Shown piece by piece: positions 39,344 through 48,232 of a stretch of 64,000 bases of DNA (within the stretch, counting starts at the first letter, position 1; each line of letters starts with the position of its first letter). The stretch is taken from the NCBI GenBank assembly GCA_003202005.1, contig QJJF01000001.1, positions 155,099 through 219,098 on the forward strand. The letters are read 5' to 3'. The DNA is from Williamsia faeni. GTDB taxonomy: Bacteria; Actinomycetota; Actinomycetes; Mycobacteriales; Mycobacteriaceae. The translations under genes were made by a program, and so were the position numbers. The notes beneath the pieces are model-generated. The model ran no database searches, had not been told where the DNA came from, and was given only the letters and a program-made list of their open reading frames with translations.

Positions 39344-40527
39344 CTGGGCTCGAGTCCGCCTCCGGCGACACCGCACCCGGTGCTGCGGTGTCGACTCGCG
39401 TGTGGGACGCGTATGTCGCGTCGGTGGCGGTGACCGTGCTCGTCCTCCTCTTCGTACTCGACGATCGTTATCCCGGAAGCGGATTCGCCGCCGGCGTCGT
39501 CATCATCACGCTCACGCTTGGCGCCATGATCGTTGGCGGCCGGTGGGAGGGAGTGCACAAGTACAGTGCGGGTTCGGTCACCTTCGCGGCCGTGGTCGTC
39601 ATCGCGTTCGCCGTGGCACTGTGGTTGGCACCTGCATCGATCGCTCTGCTGCCCGCCCTTTTTCCGATGTTCTTCCGGTCCTTGCCGATCCCGGGCGCCG
39701 TCGTCGGAAGTGCTCTGGTGAGTCTGACGCCGGTCGCACTGTCGGTGGTCGTGGGCGACGTCGACACCGAACAATTCACACTTGCCCTGGTGATCTCCCT
39801 GATCTCACTGGTCGTCGGACCGGTGATCGGTGTGTCGATCACGTGGGTGACCGACAACAACTTGGCCCAGGCGACTCTGCTGCACGAACTCGAAGCGAGC
39901 CGGGTCGAGGTGGAACGACTATCCCGCGCGAGCGCAACCGCGCTCGAACGGGCTCGCCTCGCCCGCGAGATCCACGACACCATCGCCCAGGGATTCACCT
40001 GCATCGTCGCGTTGGCGCAGGCCGTCGAACCGGATGTTCCACCGGGTCCGCCGCGCCGCCGCATCGGGCTGATCGAATCCACTGCCCGCGAGAACCTGGC
40101 GGAAGCCCGGGTGATGGTGGCCGAATTGACCCCGTCTCTCGATGCCGGGGACTCGCTGACCGAGGCCATCGAACGCCACGGTGAGCGGGTGGCCGCGGCC
40201 ACCGGGATGACGGTCACCGTCACCTCGACCGAACTGCCGCCGTTGACCACCGCAGTCGAGGTTGCCCTGCTGCGCGCCGCGCAGGAAGGCCTCAGCAATG
40301 CCCGCCGCCACGCGGCCGCCACCACGGTGGACGTCGCCGTCGTGGCCGAACCGGATGCCGTCTCACTTCGTTTGGCGGACAACGGGATCGGCTTTGATCC
40401 CGATCGGGTCCACCCTGGTTTCGGGCTGCGCGGGATGCGCGAGCGGGTGGCACAGGTCGGCGGTTCGGTGGCCGTTGAGAGTGTCGTCGGCGCGGGGACC
40501 ACGCTCTGCCTCACGGTGCCACTGTGA
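39340..40527 (+). CDS. Two-component sensor histidine kinase (NarL-type)
   Basis: A 395-residue membrane kinase with 5-6 N-terminal membrane segments (residues 25-172), no large periplasmic domain, then a short coiled segment and the HisKA_3 dimerisation domain with phosphoacceptor His212 in AREIHDTIAQGF. The ATPase domain has EGLSNARRHA (N box) and DNGIGFDP...GFGLRGMRERV (G boxes). It probably senses a membrane state or hydrophobic signal. The partner response regulator starts 13 bp downstream. Confidence 0.92.
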   Translation: MTGLESASGDTAPGAAVSTRVWDAYVASVAVTVLVLLFVLDDRYPGSGFAAGVVIITLTLGAMIVGGRWEGVHKYSAGSVTFAAVVVIAFAVALWLAPASIALLPALFPMFFRSLPIPGAVVGSALVSLTPVALSVVVGDVDTEQFTLALVISLISLVVGPVIGVSITWVTDNNLAQATLLHELEASRVEVERLSRASATALERARLAREIHDTIAQGFTCIVALAQAVEPDVPPGPPRRRIGLIESTARENLAEARVMVAELTPSLDAGDSLTEAIERHGERVAAATGMTVTVTSTELPPLTTAVEVALLRAAQEGLSNARRHAAATTVDVAVVAEPDAVSLRLADNGIGFDPDRVHPGFGLRGMRERVAQVGGSVAVESVVGAGTTLCLTVPL

Positions 40528-40540
40528 ACGAGACGCCGCT

Positions 40541-41161
40541 GTGATCGGGGTCCTCACCGTCGACGACCACCCGGTTGTCCGGGAAGGCCTGCGCGGCATG
40601 CTCGAAGCCGAACCCGACCTCGAGGTGGTCGGCGACACCGGATCCGGCGCCGAGGCTGTCGAACTCGCGGATCACCTGCGACCCGACGTCGTCCTGATGG
40701 ATCTGCGCATGCCGGGCACCGACGGCGTCGCGGCCACGGTCGCGATCAAGGCCCGCGCGCCGGAGATCAATATCGTGGTCCTGACCACGTACGACTCCGA
40801 CGCCGACATCCTGCGCGCCATCGAGGCGGGCGCCGAGGGCTACCTCCTCAAGGACACCTCCCGCGAGATCCTCGCCGACGCCATCCGGTCCGCGTCGCGA
40901 GGCGAGACGGTGCTCGCGCCCACCGTCGCCTCGCGGCTCGTGCAGCGCAGTCGTGCCGCGTCGCGGCCGGCGCTCACCGAGCGTGAGGTGGGAGTGCTCG
41001 ACTGTGTGGCCCGCGGGCTGACCAACGCCGACATCGGCGTGGCACTGCACATCAGCGAGGCCACCGTGAAAACACATCTGATCCGGGTCTTCAACAAACT
41101 CGACGTGTCCGACCGGACCGCAGCCGTCACCACCGCCATGAGCCTGGGCTACCTGTCCTGA
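40541..41161 (+). CDS. Two-component response regulator, NarL/LuxR type
   Basis: A 206-residue regulator: receiver domain with phospho-accepting Asp54 (VVLMDLRMPGTDG), conserved Thr and Lys in VVLTTYDSD and GYLLKDTS, and a C-terminal LuxR helix-turn-helix (LTEREVGVLDCVARGLTNAD, then ISEATVKTHLIRVF). GTG 40541 matches the receiver start. It is the partner of the preceding kinase; the targets are unknown but could include the carotenoid oxygenase promoter. Confidence 0.92.
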   Translation: MIGVLTVDDHPVVREGLRGMLEAEPDLEVVGDTGSGAEAVELADHLRPDVVLMDLRMPGTDGVAATVAIKARAPEINIVVLTTYDSDADILRAIEAGAEGYLLKDTSREILADAIRSASRGETVLAPTVASRLVQRSRAASRPALTEREVGVLDCVARGLTNADIGVALHISEATVKTHLIRVFNKLDVSDRTAAVTTAMSLGYLS

Positions 41162-41241
41162 CCACCGGGGAAGCTACACGGGGTACCTCGCGTTGAGCTA
41201 TATGAACGAAATATTTCCGAAATCAGCAGTGAGGTATCCGC

Positions 41242-42240
41242 ATGCCCCCGACCCTGTCCATTCTCGACTTGGCCCCAATCGCCCCGGGGCAGAGTGCTCG
41301 CGAAAGTTTTGCAGGCAGTGTGAAACTCGCCCGCGCCGCGGAACGGCATGGTTACAAACGCGTTTGGTACGCCGAGCACCACAACATGGCGACAATCGCG
41401 TCATCGGCGACAAGTGTGCTGATCGCGCACATCGCCGCCCATACCGAATCCATCCGTCTCGGTGCCGGTGGCATCATGCTCCCGAACCACGCGCCCCTGA
41501 CCATCGCCGAGCAGTTCGGCACGCTGGAAACCCTGCATCCGGGGCGGATCGACCTCGGATTGGGCCGGGCTCCCGGTAGCGATCAGGCGACGATGCGAGC
41601 CCTGCGCCGCGACAACAGCTCCGCCGACCGTTTTCCCCAGGATGTCCTGGAACTGCAGGGTTTCCTGGGCGACGAGTCCCGGATTCCCGGGATCAGCGCG
41701 GTCCCCGGCGCCGGCACCCACGTGCCGCTGTACATCCTCGGTTCGTCGCTGTTCGGAGCCCAACTCGCCGCGCATCTCGGTCTGCCCTACGCGTTTGCCT
41801 CACACTTCTCCCCCGACGCCCTTCAGCAGGCGGTCACCCTCTACCGCCGCGACTTCAAGCCGTCGGAACAACTGTCCGAGCCGTACGTCATCGCCGGTGT
41901 GAACATCGTTGCCGCAGATGATCCGGCGGTCGCCACCGAAGACTTCGAGGCGCTGCGACGAATCCGGGTGCGGAGCTTGATCTCCCGCGGGCCTGCGACC
42001 CCCCACTACAGCGATGAAGAGATCGATGCGTTCCTGACCACCCGCGAGGGCCATCAGCTCGCATCGATGATGAAGTACACCGGGATCGGAACCGGGGACG
42101 ATGCGCGGCGTTATCTGGAGAATTTCGCCGAGATCGCACAGGCCGATGAACTGATGGTCTGCCATCAGTCGGTGACCATCGAAGGTCGTTTGCGCTCACT
42201 GGAACTCACCGCCGACGCGATGAAAGCCGCTCAGGTCTGA
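41242..42240 (+). CDS. LLM-class flavin-dependent oxidoreductase (MsnO8-like)
   Basis: A 332-residue luciferase-like protein: [18 protein letters not shown] at the N terminus, [19 protein letters not shown] at about 35-53, [22 protein letters not shown], and [17 protein letters not shown] near 98-114. These are the hallmarks of the MsnO8 group, which use reduced FMN or F420-like cofactors. Its stop is followed 4 bp later by a 21-bp tandem array, then the rplA terminator. Substrate unknown. Confidence 0.87.
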   Translation: MPPTLSILDLAPIAPGQSARESFAGSVKLARAAERHGYKRVWYAEHHNMATIASSATSVLIAHIAAHTESIRLGAGGIMLPNHAPLTIAEQFGTLETLHPGRIDLGLGRAPGSDQATMRALRRDNSSADRFPQDVLELQGFLGDESRIPGISAVPGAGTHVPLYILGSSLFGAQLAAHLGLPYAFASHFSPDALQQAVTLYRRDFKPSEQLSEPYVIAGVNIVAADDPAVATEDFEALRRIRVRSLISRGPATPHYSDEEIDAFLTTREGHQLASMMKYTGIGTGDDARRYLENFAEIAQADELMVCHQSVTIEGRLRSLELTADAMKAAQV

Positions 42241-42244
42241 CGAC

Positions 42245-42370
42245 TTCGGCCCGCTCGACCGTCAGTTCGGCACGGTCGGCGGGCATTTCGGCCCGCTCGA
42301 CGGTGATTGAGGCCCGCTCGGCGGTGATTAAGGCCCGCTGGGCGGTGATTAAGGCCCGCTCGGCGGATAT
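42245..42370 (-). repeat. 21-bp tandem array H2 (six units)
   Basis: Six 21-bp units; on the minus strand the unit reads ATCACCGCCGAGCGGGCCTTA, matching arrays H1 and H3. It starts 4 bp after the stop of the luciferase-like gene and ends 5 bp from the rplA terminator hairpin. Confidence 0.88.
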
Positions 42371-42375
42371 GACAA

Positions 42376-42406
42376 AGGCCGGGACCCCCGAAGGGAGTCC
42401 CGGCCT
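42376..42406 (-). terminator. Intrinsic terminator after rplA
   Basis: Hairpin AGGCCGGGAC with GTCCCGGCCT around a CCCCGAAGGGA loop, followed by TTTGTC on the minus strand, 20 bp past the rplA stop. Confidence 0.88.
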
Positions 42407-42425
42407 CATGTCAGATCAGAAGCGC

Positions 42426-43139
42426 TCAGGCTTCTTCTTCGACGTAGTTGCGGTTGACCGAAGGATCCACCTGGATGCCCGGTCCGGAGGTGGTCGAAAC
42501 GGTGACCTTCTTCAGGTACCGGCCCTTGGCCGCAGACGGCTTCGCGCGCAGGATCTCGTCCAGCGCAGCACCGTAGTTCTCGGCCAGCTTCTTCTCGTCG
42601 AAGGAAGCCTTGCCGATGACGAAGTGCAGGTTCGCAGCCTTGTCGACGCGGAAGTTGATCTTTCCGCCCTTGATCTCGTTGACGGCCTTGGTCACGTCAG
42701 TGGTGACGGTGCCCGTCTTCGGGTTCGGCATCAGGCCACGCGGTCCGAGGACGCGGGCGATGCGGCCGACCTTGGCCATCTGATCCGGGGTGGCGATGGC
42801 GGCGTCGAATTCGAGCCAGCCTCCCTGGATCTTCTCGATCAGGTCCTCTGCGCCGACCTCGTCAGCTCCGGCGGCGAGGGCCTCATTGGCCTTGTCGCCG
42901 GCGGCGAAAACGATCACACGGGCGGTCTTACCGGTGCCGTGCGGAAGGTTGACGGTGCCGCGCACCATCTGGTCGGCCTTACGAGGATCAACACCGAGAC
43001 GGACTGCAACCTCAACGGTTGAGTCGGTCTTGGCCGAAGCGGTCTCCTTGGCCAGCTTTGCAGCCTCCAGCGGACTGTAGAGCTTGGACTTGTCGACCTT
43101 TTCAGCTGCGGCCTTGTATGCCTTGCTGTTCTTGCTCAT
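42426..43139 (-). CDS. rplA: 50S ribosomal protein L1
   Basis: A 237-residue L1 starting [16 protein letters not shown]. The family signature is in [20 protein letters not shown] near residues 122-141, with [18 protein letters not shown] later. L1 binds 23S rRNA at the E-site stalk. It follows rplK by 82 bp and shares its transcript. Confidence 0.98.
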   Translation of the reverse strand: MSKNSKAYKAAAEKVDKSKLYSPLEAAKLAKETASAKTDSTVEVAVRLGVDPRKADQMVRGTVNLPHGTGKTARVIVFAAGDKANEALAAGADEVGAEDLIEKIQGGWLEFDAAIATPDQMAKVGRIARVLGPRGLMPNPKTGTVTTDVTKAVNEIKGGKINFRVDKAANLHFVIGKASFDEKKLAENYGAALDEILRAKPSAAKGRYLKKVTVSTTSGPGIQVDPSVNRNYVEEEA

Positions 43140-43221
43140 AGTTGCTCTGTCTTTCTCCGCAGCACATGCGGTTTGGTGGTGCGGACCGAGCCGGCCCTCC
43201 CACGATTGCTTGGTTGGAAGC

Positions 43222-43659
43222 TCAGGCCTCGACCGTGATGCCCATGGAGCGGGCAGTTCCGGCGATGATCTTGGCAGCCTGCTCAACGTCGTTGGCGTTG
43301 AGATCTTCCTGCTTGGTCCTTGCGATCTCACGGACCTGGTCCATGGTGACCTTGCCGACCTTGGTCTTGTGCGGCTCTCCCGAGCCCTTCTGCAGACCGG
43401 CGGCCTTGAGCAGCAGCTTGGCGGCCGGCGGGGTCTTCAACTTGAAGTCGAAGGAACGATCTTCGTAGACGAAGATCTCCACGGGCACGACATTGCCGCG
43501 CTGGCTTTCTGTCGCGGCGTTGTACGCCTTGCAGAACTCCATGATGTTCACACCGTGCTGACCAAGTGCCGGACCCACGGGAGGTGCCGGGTTGGCGGCG
43601 CCTGCCTGGATCTGGAGCTTGATGATCCCGGTGATCTTCTTTTTCTTCTTCGGGGGCAT
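43222..43659 (-). CDS. rplK: 50S ribosomal protein L11
   Basis: A 145-residue L11: [40 protein letters not shown] and [20 protein letters not shown] are standard. It forms the GTPase-associated centre with 23S rRNA and is the thiopeptide target region. A poly-lysine start is typical of actinobacteria. AAAAGG precedes the ATG. Confidence 0.98.
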   Translation of the reverse strand: MPPKKKKKITGIIKLQIQAGAANPAPPVGPALGQHGVNIMEFCKAYNAATESQRGNVVPVEIFVYEDRSFDFKLKTPPAAKLLLKAAGLQKGSGEPHKTKVGKVTMDQVREIARTKQEDLNANDVEQAAKIIAGTARSMGITVEA

Positions 43660-43763
43660 CCTTTTCCCTGTTTCTGATTGATGTCGCTTGGGCTGTGATC
43701 TTGATTCAGCCCGGTTTCACGCCCGCTGGAGACGTGAAAGTTGTCGGGACGGCGAACCGTCCG

Positions 43764-44600
43764 CTAAATCTTTTCGACCTGGTTGAAGGCGAGCTCGACC
43801 GGGGTCTCACGACCGAAGATCGAAACCAGCACCTTCACCTTGCGCTGCTCCGCGTTGACCTCGCTGATCGACGCCGGCAGCGTTGCAAACGGTCCATCCA
43901 TGACGGTGACCGATTCGCCGACGGTGAAGTCGACCTCGATGACCGGGGCATTGGTCGCGGCCAGGTCTGCTCCACCTTCGGAGCCGGCTTTGGCAGCCTT
44001 CTTGGGTTCGGTGCGCGGCATCAGGAACTTGAGCACGTCGTCCATCGACAACGGGGACGGACGCGAGGTCAGTCCCACGAAGCCGGTGACACCGGGCGTG
44101 TTGCGCACTGCGCCCCACGACTCGTCGTTGAGTTCCATGCGAACGAGGATGTAGCCGGGCAGCACCTTGCGGTTGACCTTCTTGGGCTGGCCGTTCTTGA
44201 TCTCGGTGACCTCTTCGGTCGGAACCTCGACCTGGAAGATGTAGTCGCCGACATCGAGGTTCTGCACGCGGGTCTCGAGGTTGGCTTTCACCTTGTTCTC
44301 GTACCCGGCGTAAGAGTGGATCACGTACCAGTCGCCGGCAGCCTTCTTGAGAGACTTCCGCAGCGCCTCGACCGGGTCTTCTTCTTCCTCGGGCTCGACA
44401 ACCTCAGCGGCGTCGGCAGCCTCGTCGAGGGTCTCTTCGGCGGCGACGTCGTCGCTGTCGGTCGCCTCGGTGTCGGGGGCCTCGTCGGTCGGTTCGGAGT
44501 CGGAGATGCCACTGTCGACAGCGCCCGAATCACCGACCGCCTGATCGATGGTGTCGGTTTCGGTCTCGCTGAAATCAGCGTCGTTCTCGGGGGTGCTCAC
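43764..44600 (-). CDS. nusG: Transcription termination/antitermination factor NusG
   Basis: A 278-residue NusG. The first 85 residues are a very acidic, low-complexity extension ([19 protein letters not shown] at its end), longer than in Mycobacterium tuberculosis. The NGN domain starts at [20 protein letters not shown], with [13 protein letters not shown] in it, and the KOW domain ends the protein ([20 protein letters not shown]). It binds RNA polymerase and couples it to Rho or ribosomes. GTG start at 44600; 43 bp after secE. Confidence 0.96.
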   Translation of the reverse strand: MSTPENDADFSETETDTIDQAVGDSGAVDSGISDSEPTDEAPDTEATDSDDVAAEETLDEAADAAEVVEPEEEEDPVEALRKSLKKAAGDWYVIHSYAGYENKVKANLETRVQNLDVGDYIFQVEVPTEEVTEIKNGQPKKVNRKVLPGYILVRMELNDESWGAVRNTPGVTGFVGLTSRPSPLSMDDVLKFLMPRTEPKKAAKAGSEGGADLAATNAPVIEVDFTVGESVTVMDGPFATLPASISEVNAEQRKVKVLVSIFGRETPVELAFNQVEKI

Positions 44601-44643
44601 TGCAGCCCACGCTCCCTTTCATCGAAGCGGCCGTTCGGGTTGG

Positions 44644-45123
44644 TTACCCGAACAACCACAAAACTCCCTTTGCAAAGGCAAGGTCCAGTACCGAGATCAA
44701 CGTGACCATGATGACCACGAAGATCAGCACGATGATCGTGTACTGGATCAACTGCTTCCGCGTCGGCCAGATGACCTTCTTGAGTTCAGCGACAACTTGT
44801 GTCAGGAACACATAGAGCCGCTTGAACGGATTCCGGCTGTCATCCGACTTGGCCCGCTTGCGCGCGCCATCCTTCTTCTCGGCTTTGCCCGCCTCTTTGG
44901 TTGAGACGGCCGAAGTCGCGGAATCGGCGTCGTCGTCCTTGGTGAGGTTGGTTCGTTTGCCACGCGGCGAACGCTTGCCCGTAGGACGTGCCTGCGTAGC
45001 GGTGTCACCGCTGGCGGCTTCGTCCACCGAATCCGTTGCGGAGTCCACAGAAGCGTCGAGCTCGACCTCATCGGTCGACTCGCCCGCGTTCTTGGCGCGT
45101 TCGGCACGGTCGCGCTTGCTCAA
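44644..45123 (-). CDS. secE: Preprotein translocase subunit SecE
   Basis: A 159-residue SecE with a long charged N-terminal extension and the conserved C-terminal membrane helix region (FLTQVVAELKKVIWPTRKQL, then IVLIFVVIMVTLISVLDLAF). TTG 45123 is preferred: GAGAGGA lies 6-7 nt upstream. The longer open frame would run through the tRNA-Trp gene. SecE is essential in the SecYEG channel. It is cotranscribed with nusG. Confidence 0.93.
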   Translation of the reverse strand: MSKRDRAERAKNAGESTDEVELDASVDSATDSVDEAASGDTATQARPTGKRSPRGKRTNLTKDDDADSATSAVSTKEAGKAEKKDGARKRAKSDDSRNPFKRLYVFLTQVVAELKKVIWPTRKQLIQYTIIVLIFVVIMVTLISVLDLAFAKGVLWLFG

Positions 45124-45228
45124 CTTGATCCTCTCGTGGCTGAAGTCCGTTGCTCTGTGTGGGCCTGGGCCCTGCCACACAACAACTGACATCGGTTGCC
45201 CTTCCGGTGTGAAACACACCGCCAAGGG

Positions 45229-45301
<73 letters not shown>

Positions 45302-45516
45302 TTGGGTCGTCTCGGCTTCGCTGACCACGTGATGGCCCTCGAGTCCTCGTCGACCCGGCGTCTGGACTACACAAAACCAACGCGCCACCCTTAGGGCAGC
45401 GCGCAAGTTTGAGTAAATCTCAGACTTTAGAAGTGTACGTCACCAGGTGGGTCGAACTCCAACCAGCTCTGTGAGCTGGGCTTTGTCCGTGAATTACCCG
45501 GGTCGGTACGAGAGAT

Positions 45517-46602
45517 TCAGTTGAACTGCACGGTGGCGAGCGCGCGTCCGAAGATCTTGCGCTCACCTTGTTTTGCCACCATCGAGATCTGCCCGCGCCG
45601 GGTTTCCGGATCGAGCGACTTCACCTTGCCGGTGAAATCGACGGCCGCGAAGTCGTCTGCGGGCACGTACACGGGGCTGGTGAAGCGCACGTTGTACTCG
45701 CAGATCGCGGCTGGATCACCGATGAACTCTCCGAGGAAACTTGCCCCGAGACCCATCGATTGCATGCCGTGGGCGACCACATCGTCCAGGCCGGCGACCT
45801 TGATGACCTCATCACTGTAGTGGATGGGGTTGGGGTCGCCTGCAACGCCCGCATAGTTGATCAGGTTGCCGCGGGTCAGCTTGAAGGTCCGCGGCGGGAG
45901 TTCCTGGCCGACGGTCAGTTCATCGAAGTTGATGGCACCGTAGGCCTGGGGGGACGTGGTGGGGTCCGGCTCGTCGTACCGGGCGAACGGTCCCTCGACC
46001 GTCTTACCCGGGTTGATGTCCACGGGTTCCTGCATCATCACGTGCTCGAGTTTGTCGACCAGCGCCGGATCCGCTTCCACCGCGGCGCGTGCGGCCAGGC
46101 TGGTGAAGGTGGTCATCACCGGTTCGCCCCGCTGATTCCAGATGACGTTCTTGGTGACCATCAGGTCGGTGCCGGACATCTGCCGGAAGGACTCCAGGGA
46201 GACGTCGCACACGAGCTGGTCGCCGACTTTGATCGGCTGATGGAAGACGAGCCGCTGATCGCTCTGCATGATCTGCCAGAGGTCGTAGCCGGTGACGACG
46301 TCTTCGAACAGACGGCGCTGAGCGATGATTCCGAGGACCGAGACGAACGTGGGGGCGGCGACGAGGGTGTCATGACCCATTTCACGGGCCTTCTCCTCGT
46401 TCCAGTGCACGGGGTTGGTGTCCTGCACGGCGCGGGCATGCTCGCGCACCTTCTCGCGTCCGACCTCGTAGTAGTCGTCGACGGTGTACTTGAAGCCGAC
46501 CATCGTCTGGGTGTGCGCCGCGATCTGTTCGGGAGTTTGCTTCGGAACGTCCCGGAGCGCTTCGGCGCGCTGCCCGACCTGTGTTTCGCTCACATTCGTC
46601 AC
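45517..46602 (-). CDS. hadAB: Fused (3R)-hydroxyacyl-ACP dehydratase HadA-HadB
   Basis: A 361-residue protein made of two hot-dog domains. Residues about 30-175 match HadA (KYTVDDYYEVGREKVREHAR, AVQDTNPVHWNEEKAREMG), and residues about 215-361 match HadB (QELPPRTFKLTRGNLINYAG, GDPNPIHYSDEV with the catalytic Asp/His of MaoC dehydratases). In mycobacteria hadA and hadB are separate and hadC follows. Here they are one polypeptide and no hadC lies before tRNA-Trp. The enzyme dehydrates 3-hydroxyacyl-ACP in FAS-II elongation of mycolic acid precursors. It lies downstream of rpmG as in mycobacteria. Confidence 0.92.
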   Translation of the reverse strand: MTNVSETQVGQRAEALRDVPKQTPEQIAAHTQTMVGFKYTVDDYYEVGREKVREHARAVQDTNPVHWNEEKAREMGHDTLVAAPTFVSVLGIIAQRRLFEDVVTGYDLWQIMQSDQRLVFHQPIKVGDQLVCDVSLESFRQMSGTDLMVTKNVIWNQRGEPVMTTFTSLAARAAVEADPALVDKLEHVMMQEPVDINPGKTVEGPFARYDEPDPTTSPQAYGAINFDELTVGQELPPRTFKLTRGNLINYAGVAGDPNPIHYSDEVIKVAGLDDVVAHGMQSMGLGASFLGEFIGDPAAICEYNVRFTSPVYVPADDFAAVDFTGKVKSLDPETRRGQISMVAKQGERKIFGRALATVQFN

Positions 46603-46762
46603 TCGACCGACCTCAACTTTCGACTATCAATTTTCGGGCGCCGGCGACTGACCGTCGAGCCGTGTGGGCGCCGCCCGATCGTTCTGCTTCAACACCAAAG
46701 ACCGGGAACACTTGCGCGTCCCCGGTCGAATAGGCAGTCAGCGACTGACCACCAGATGGTGG

Positions 46763-46930
46763 CTAGCGCGATTCCTTGTGGTTCTGGTGAGTTCCGCAGT
46801 TCGGGCAGAACTTCTTGATCTCAAGACGATCGGGGTCGTTACGCCGATTCTTCTTGGTGATGTAGTTGCGGTGTTTGCAAACCTCGCAGGCCAAGGTGAT
46901 CTTGGGGCGCACGTCTGTTGAGGAGGCCAC
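46763..46930 (-). CDS. rpmG: 50S ribosomal protein L33
   Basis: A 55-residue L33, starting at GTG 46930 with AAAGG 8 nt upstream and reading [20 protein letters not shown]. Two CxxC pairs (CEVC near 14-17 and CPNC near 42-45) make it the zinc-binding form. It ends [10 protein letters not shown]. Gene order rpmG-hadAB-tRNA-Trp-secE-nusG is as in mycobacteria. Confidence 0.95.
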   Translation of the reverse strand: MASSTDVRPKITLACEVCKHRNYITKKNRRNDPDRLEIKKFCPNCGTHQNHKESR

Positions 46931-46992
46931 GGGATTGCCTTTCAGGTGGATCGTCTGGTGTGCCTCCGGGAAGGAGACACTCGGTGGTCATC

Positions 46993-47034
46993 GCCGGAGC
47001 GATACTGGTAGCGCGTTGCCGGAGGCGACACTGG

Positions 47035-47039
<5 letters not shown>
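46993..47039 (-). repeat. Short tandem duplication at the 3' end of tRNA-Met
   Basis: Two units of 21-22 bp (46993-47013 and 47018-47039) share GCCGGAG..CGA.ACTGGTAGCG; the second includes the last bases of the tRNA-Met gene plus CCA. It looks like a slipped duplication of the tRNA 3' end. Confidence 0.6.
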
Positions 47040-47108
<69 letters not shown>

Positions 47109-47173
47109 ATGGCCCGGAATCGACGACGGCGGGGCGGCGTACGCAGTCCCACCGCTCGATCCTGAGTCCAGCG

Positions 47174-47246
47174 AGCCCCCTGACGGAATCGAACCGTCGA
47201 CCTTTTCCTTACCATGGAAACGCTCTACCGACTGAGCTAAGGGGGC
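47174..47246 (-). tRNA. tRNA-Thr (GGT)
   Basis: A 73-nt cloverleaf: acceptor GCCCCCT/AGGGGGC, D-arm TAGCTCAGTCGGTAGAGC, anticodon GGT in TTCCATGGTAAGGAA, T-arm GACGGTTCGATTCCGTC. CCA is not encoded. It precedes tRNA-Met on the minus strand, as in mycobacteria. Confidence 0.96.
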
Positions 47247-47405
47247 GTGGCTCTTCGCTCCGGCGCCTTGCGGCACCCTTGCGTTAGGGCCTCATCGAGA
47301 TTACACAGCGCGCCCGGTTGGTGCCAAATCCGCTGTTCATCTCTCCTTTTCGCACCAAACGGCCTCTTACTGAAACTTCCAGTTCGAGACCGTCTTGTGG
47401 CGCAG

Positions 47406-47486
47406 TGGCAGGTATAGGATTCGAACCTATGTAGCTTGCGCGGCGGATTTACAATCCGCTCCCTTTGGCCGCTCGGGCAACCTGCC
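47406..47486 (-). tRNA. tRNA-Tyr (GTA)
   Basis: An 81-nt class II tRNA: acceptor GGCAGGT/ACCTGCC, anticodon GTA in GGATTGTAAATCC, long variable arm GCCGCGCAAGCTAC, T-arm ATAGGTTCGAATCCTAT. CCA is not encoded. Confidence 0.96.
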
Positions 47487-47647
47487 ATGCCACTTTCCGG
47501 TGTCTTTTGGACCGTCGGAAAGCAACGCGGGAAACATTACCTGCAGTACCCCCCATATTCACAAATGCGCTGCTCAGGGGCGCTGAATTCGCCGCTTTGG
47601 GCCAGGATGCAACGTTTCGGACAGGCACCGGACTACCCTTGTCGGTT

Positions 47648-48139
47648 ATGGCAGATTCCAGTTTCGACGTGGTCAGCAAACTCGACCGCCAAGAAGTCGA
47701 CAACGCGCTGAACCAGGCCGCCAAAGAGCTGTCTCAGCGCTACGACTTCCGCGGCACCAACACCACCATCGAGTGGTCCGGCGAAGAGAACATCGTGATC
47801 ACCTCCGACGCCGAGGAGCGGGCCCAGGCCGGGCTCGAGGTGTTCAAAGAAAAGCTCATCCGCCGCGACATCTCACTCAAGGCGTTCGACGCCGGTGACG
47901 TGGTGGGCTCGGGCAAGACCTACAAGATCACCGGGTCCCTCGTCCAGGGCATCGACTCGGAGAAGGCCAAGAAGATCACCAAGGCCATCCGCGACGAGGG
48001 CCCCAAGGGCGTCAAGGCACAGATCCAGGGCGAAGAGCTCCGCGTCTCCAGCAAAAAGCGCGACGATCTCCAGGAAGTCATCAACCTTCTCAAGGGCAAG
48101 GACTTCGAGATCGCCCTGCAGTTCGTCAACTACCGCTGA
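47648..48139 (+). CDS. YajQ-family nucleotide-binding protein
   Basis: A 163-residue YajQ/UPF0234 protein: [20 protein letters not shown] at the N terminus, [17 protein letters not shown], and [20 protein letters not shown], ending [12 protein letters not shown]. Relatives bind cyclic di-GMP or nucleic acids in some species; no such role can be inferred here. ATG 47648 gives the family N terminus. Its stop is 12 bp from a palindromic element. Confidence 0.92.
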   Translation: MADSSFDVVSKLDRQEVDNALNQAAKELSQRYDFRGTNTTIEWSGEENIVITSDAEERAQAGLEVFKEKLIRRDISLKAFDAGDVVGSGKTYKITGSLVQGIDSEKAKKITKAIRDEGPKGVKAQIQGEELRVSSKKRDDLQEVINLLKGKDFEIALQFVNYR

Positions 48140-48151
48140 CTCACCACCGAG

Positions 48152-48212
48152 TTCGTCCCCCTGAGTGCCTGCCGAGGGCATATTGCCCTCCGGCACCAGC
48201 CAGGGGGACGAA
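48152..48212. repeat. Palindromic repeat family P, copy 1
   Basis: A 61-bp near-perfect inverted repeat: TTCGTCCCCCTG...CAGGGGGACGAA outside and TGCCGAGGGCA...TGCCCTCCGGCA inside, around a TAT turn. It lies in the convergent space between yajQ and the exporter permease gene. Related copies bracket the gene at 62087. Confidence 0.85.
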
Positions 48213-48232
48213 TTTGGCGACACTCGCCGACG

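Noticed and set aside
45463-45479. Hairpin CCAGCT...AGCTGG as hadAB terminator
   Set aside because: Short 6-bp stem with no T-tract on the minus strand; too weak to call.
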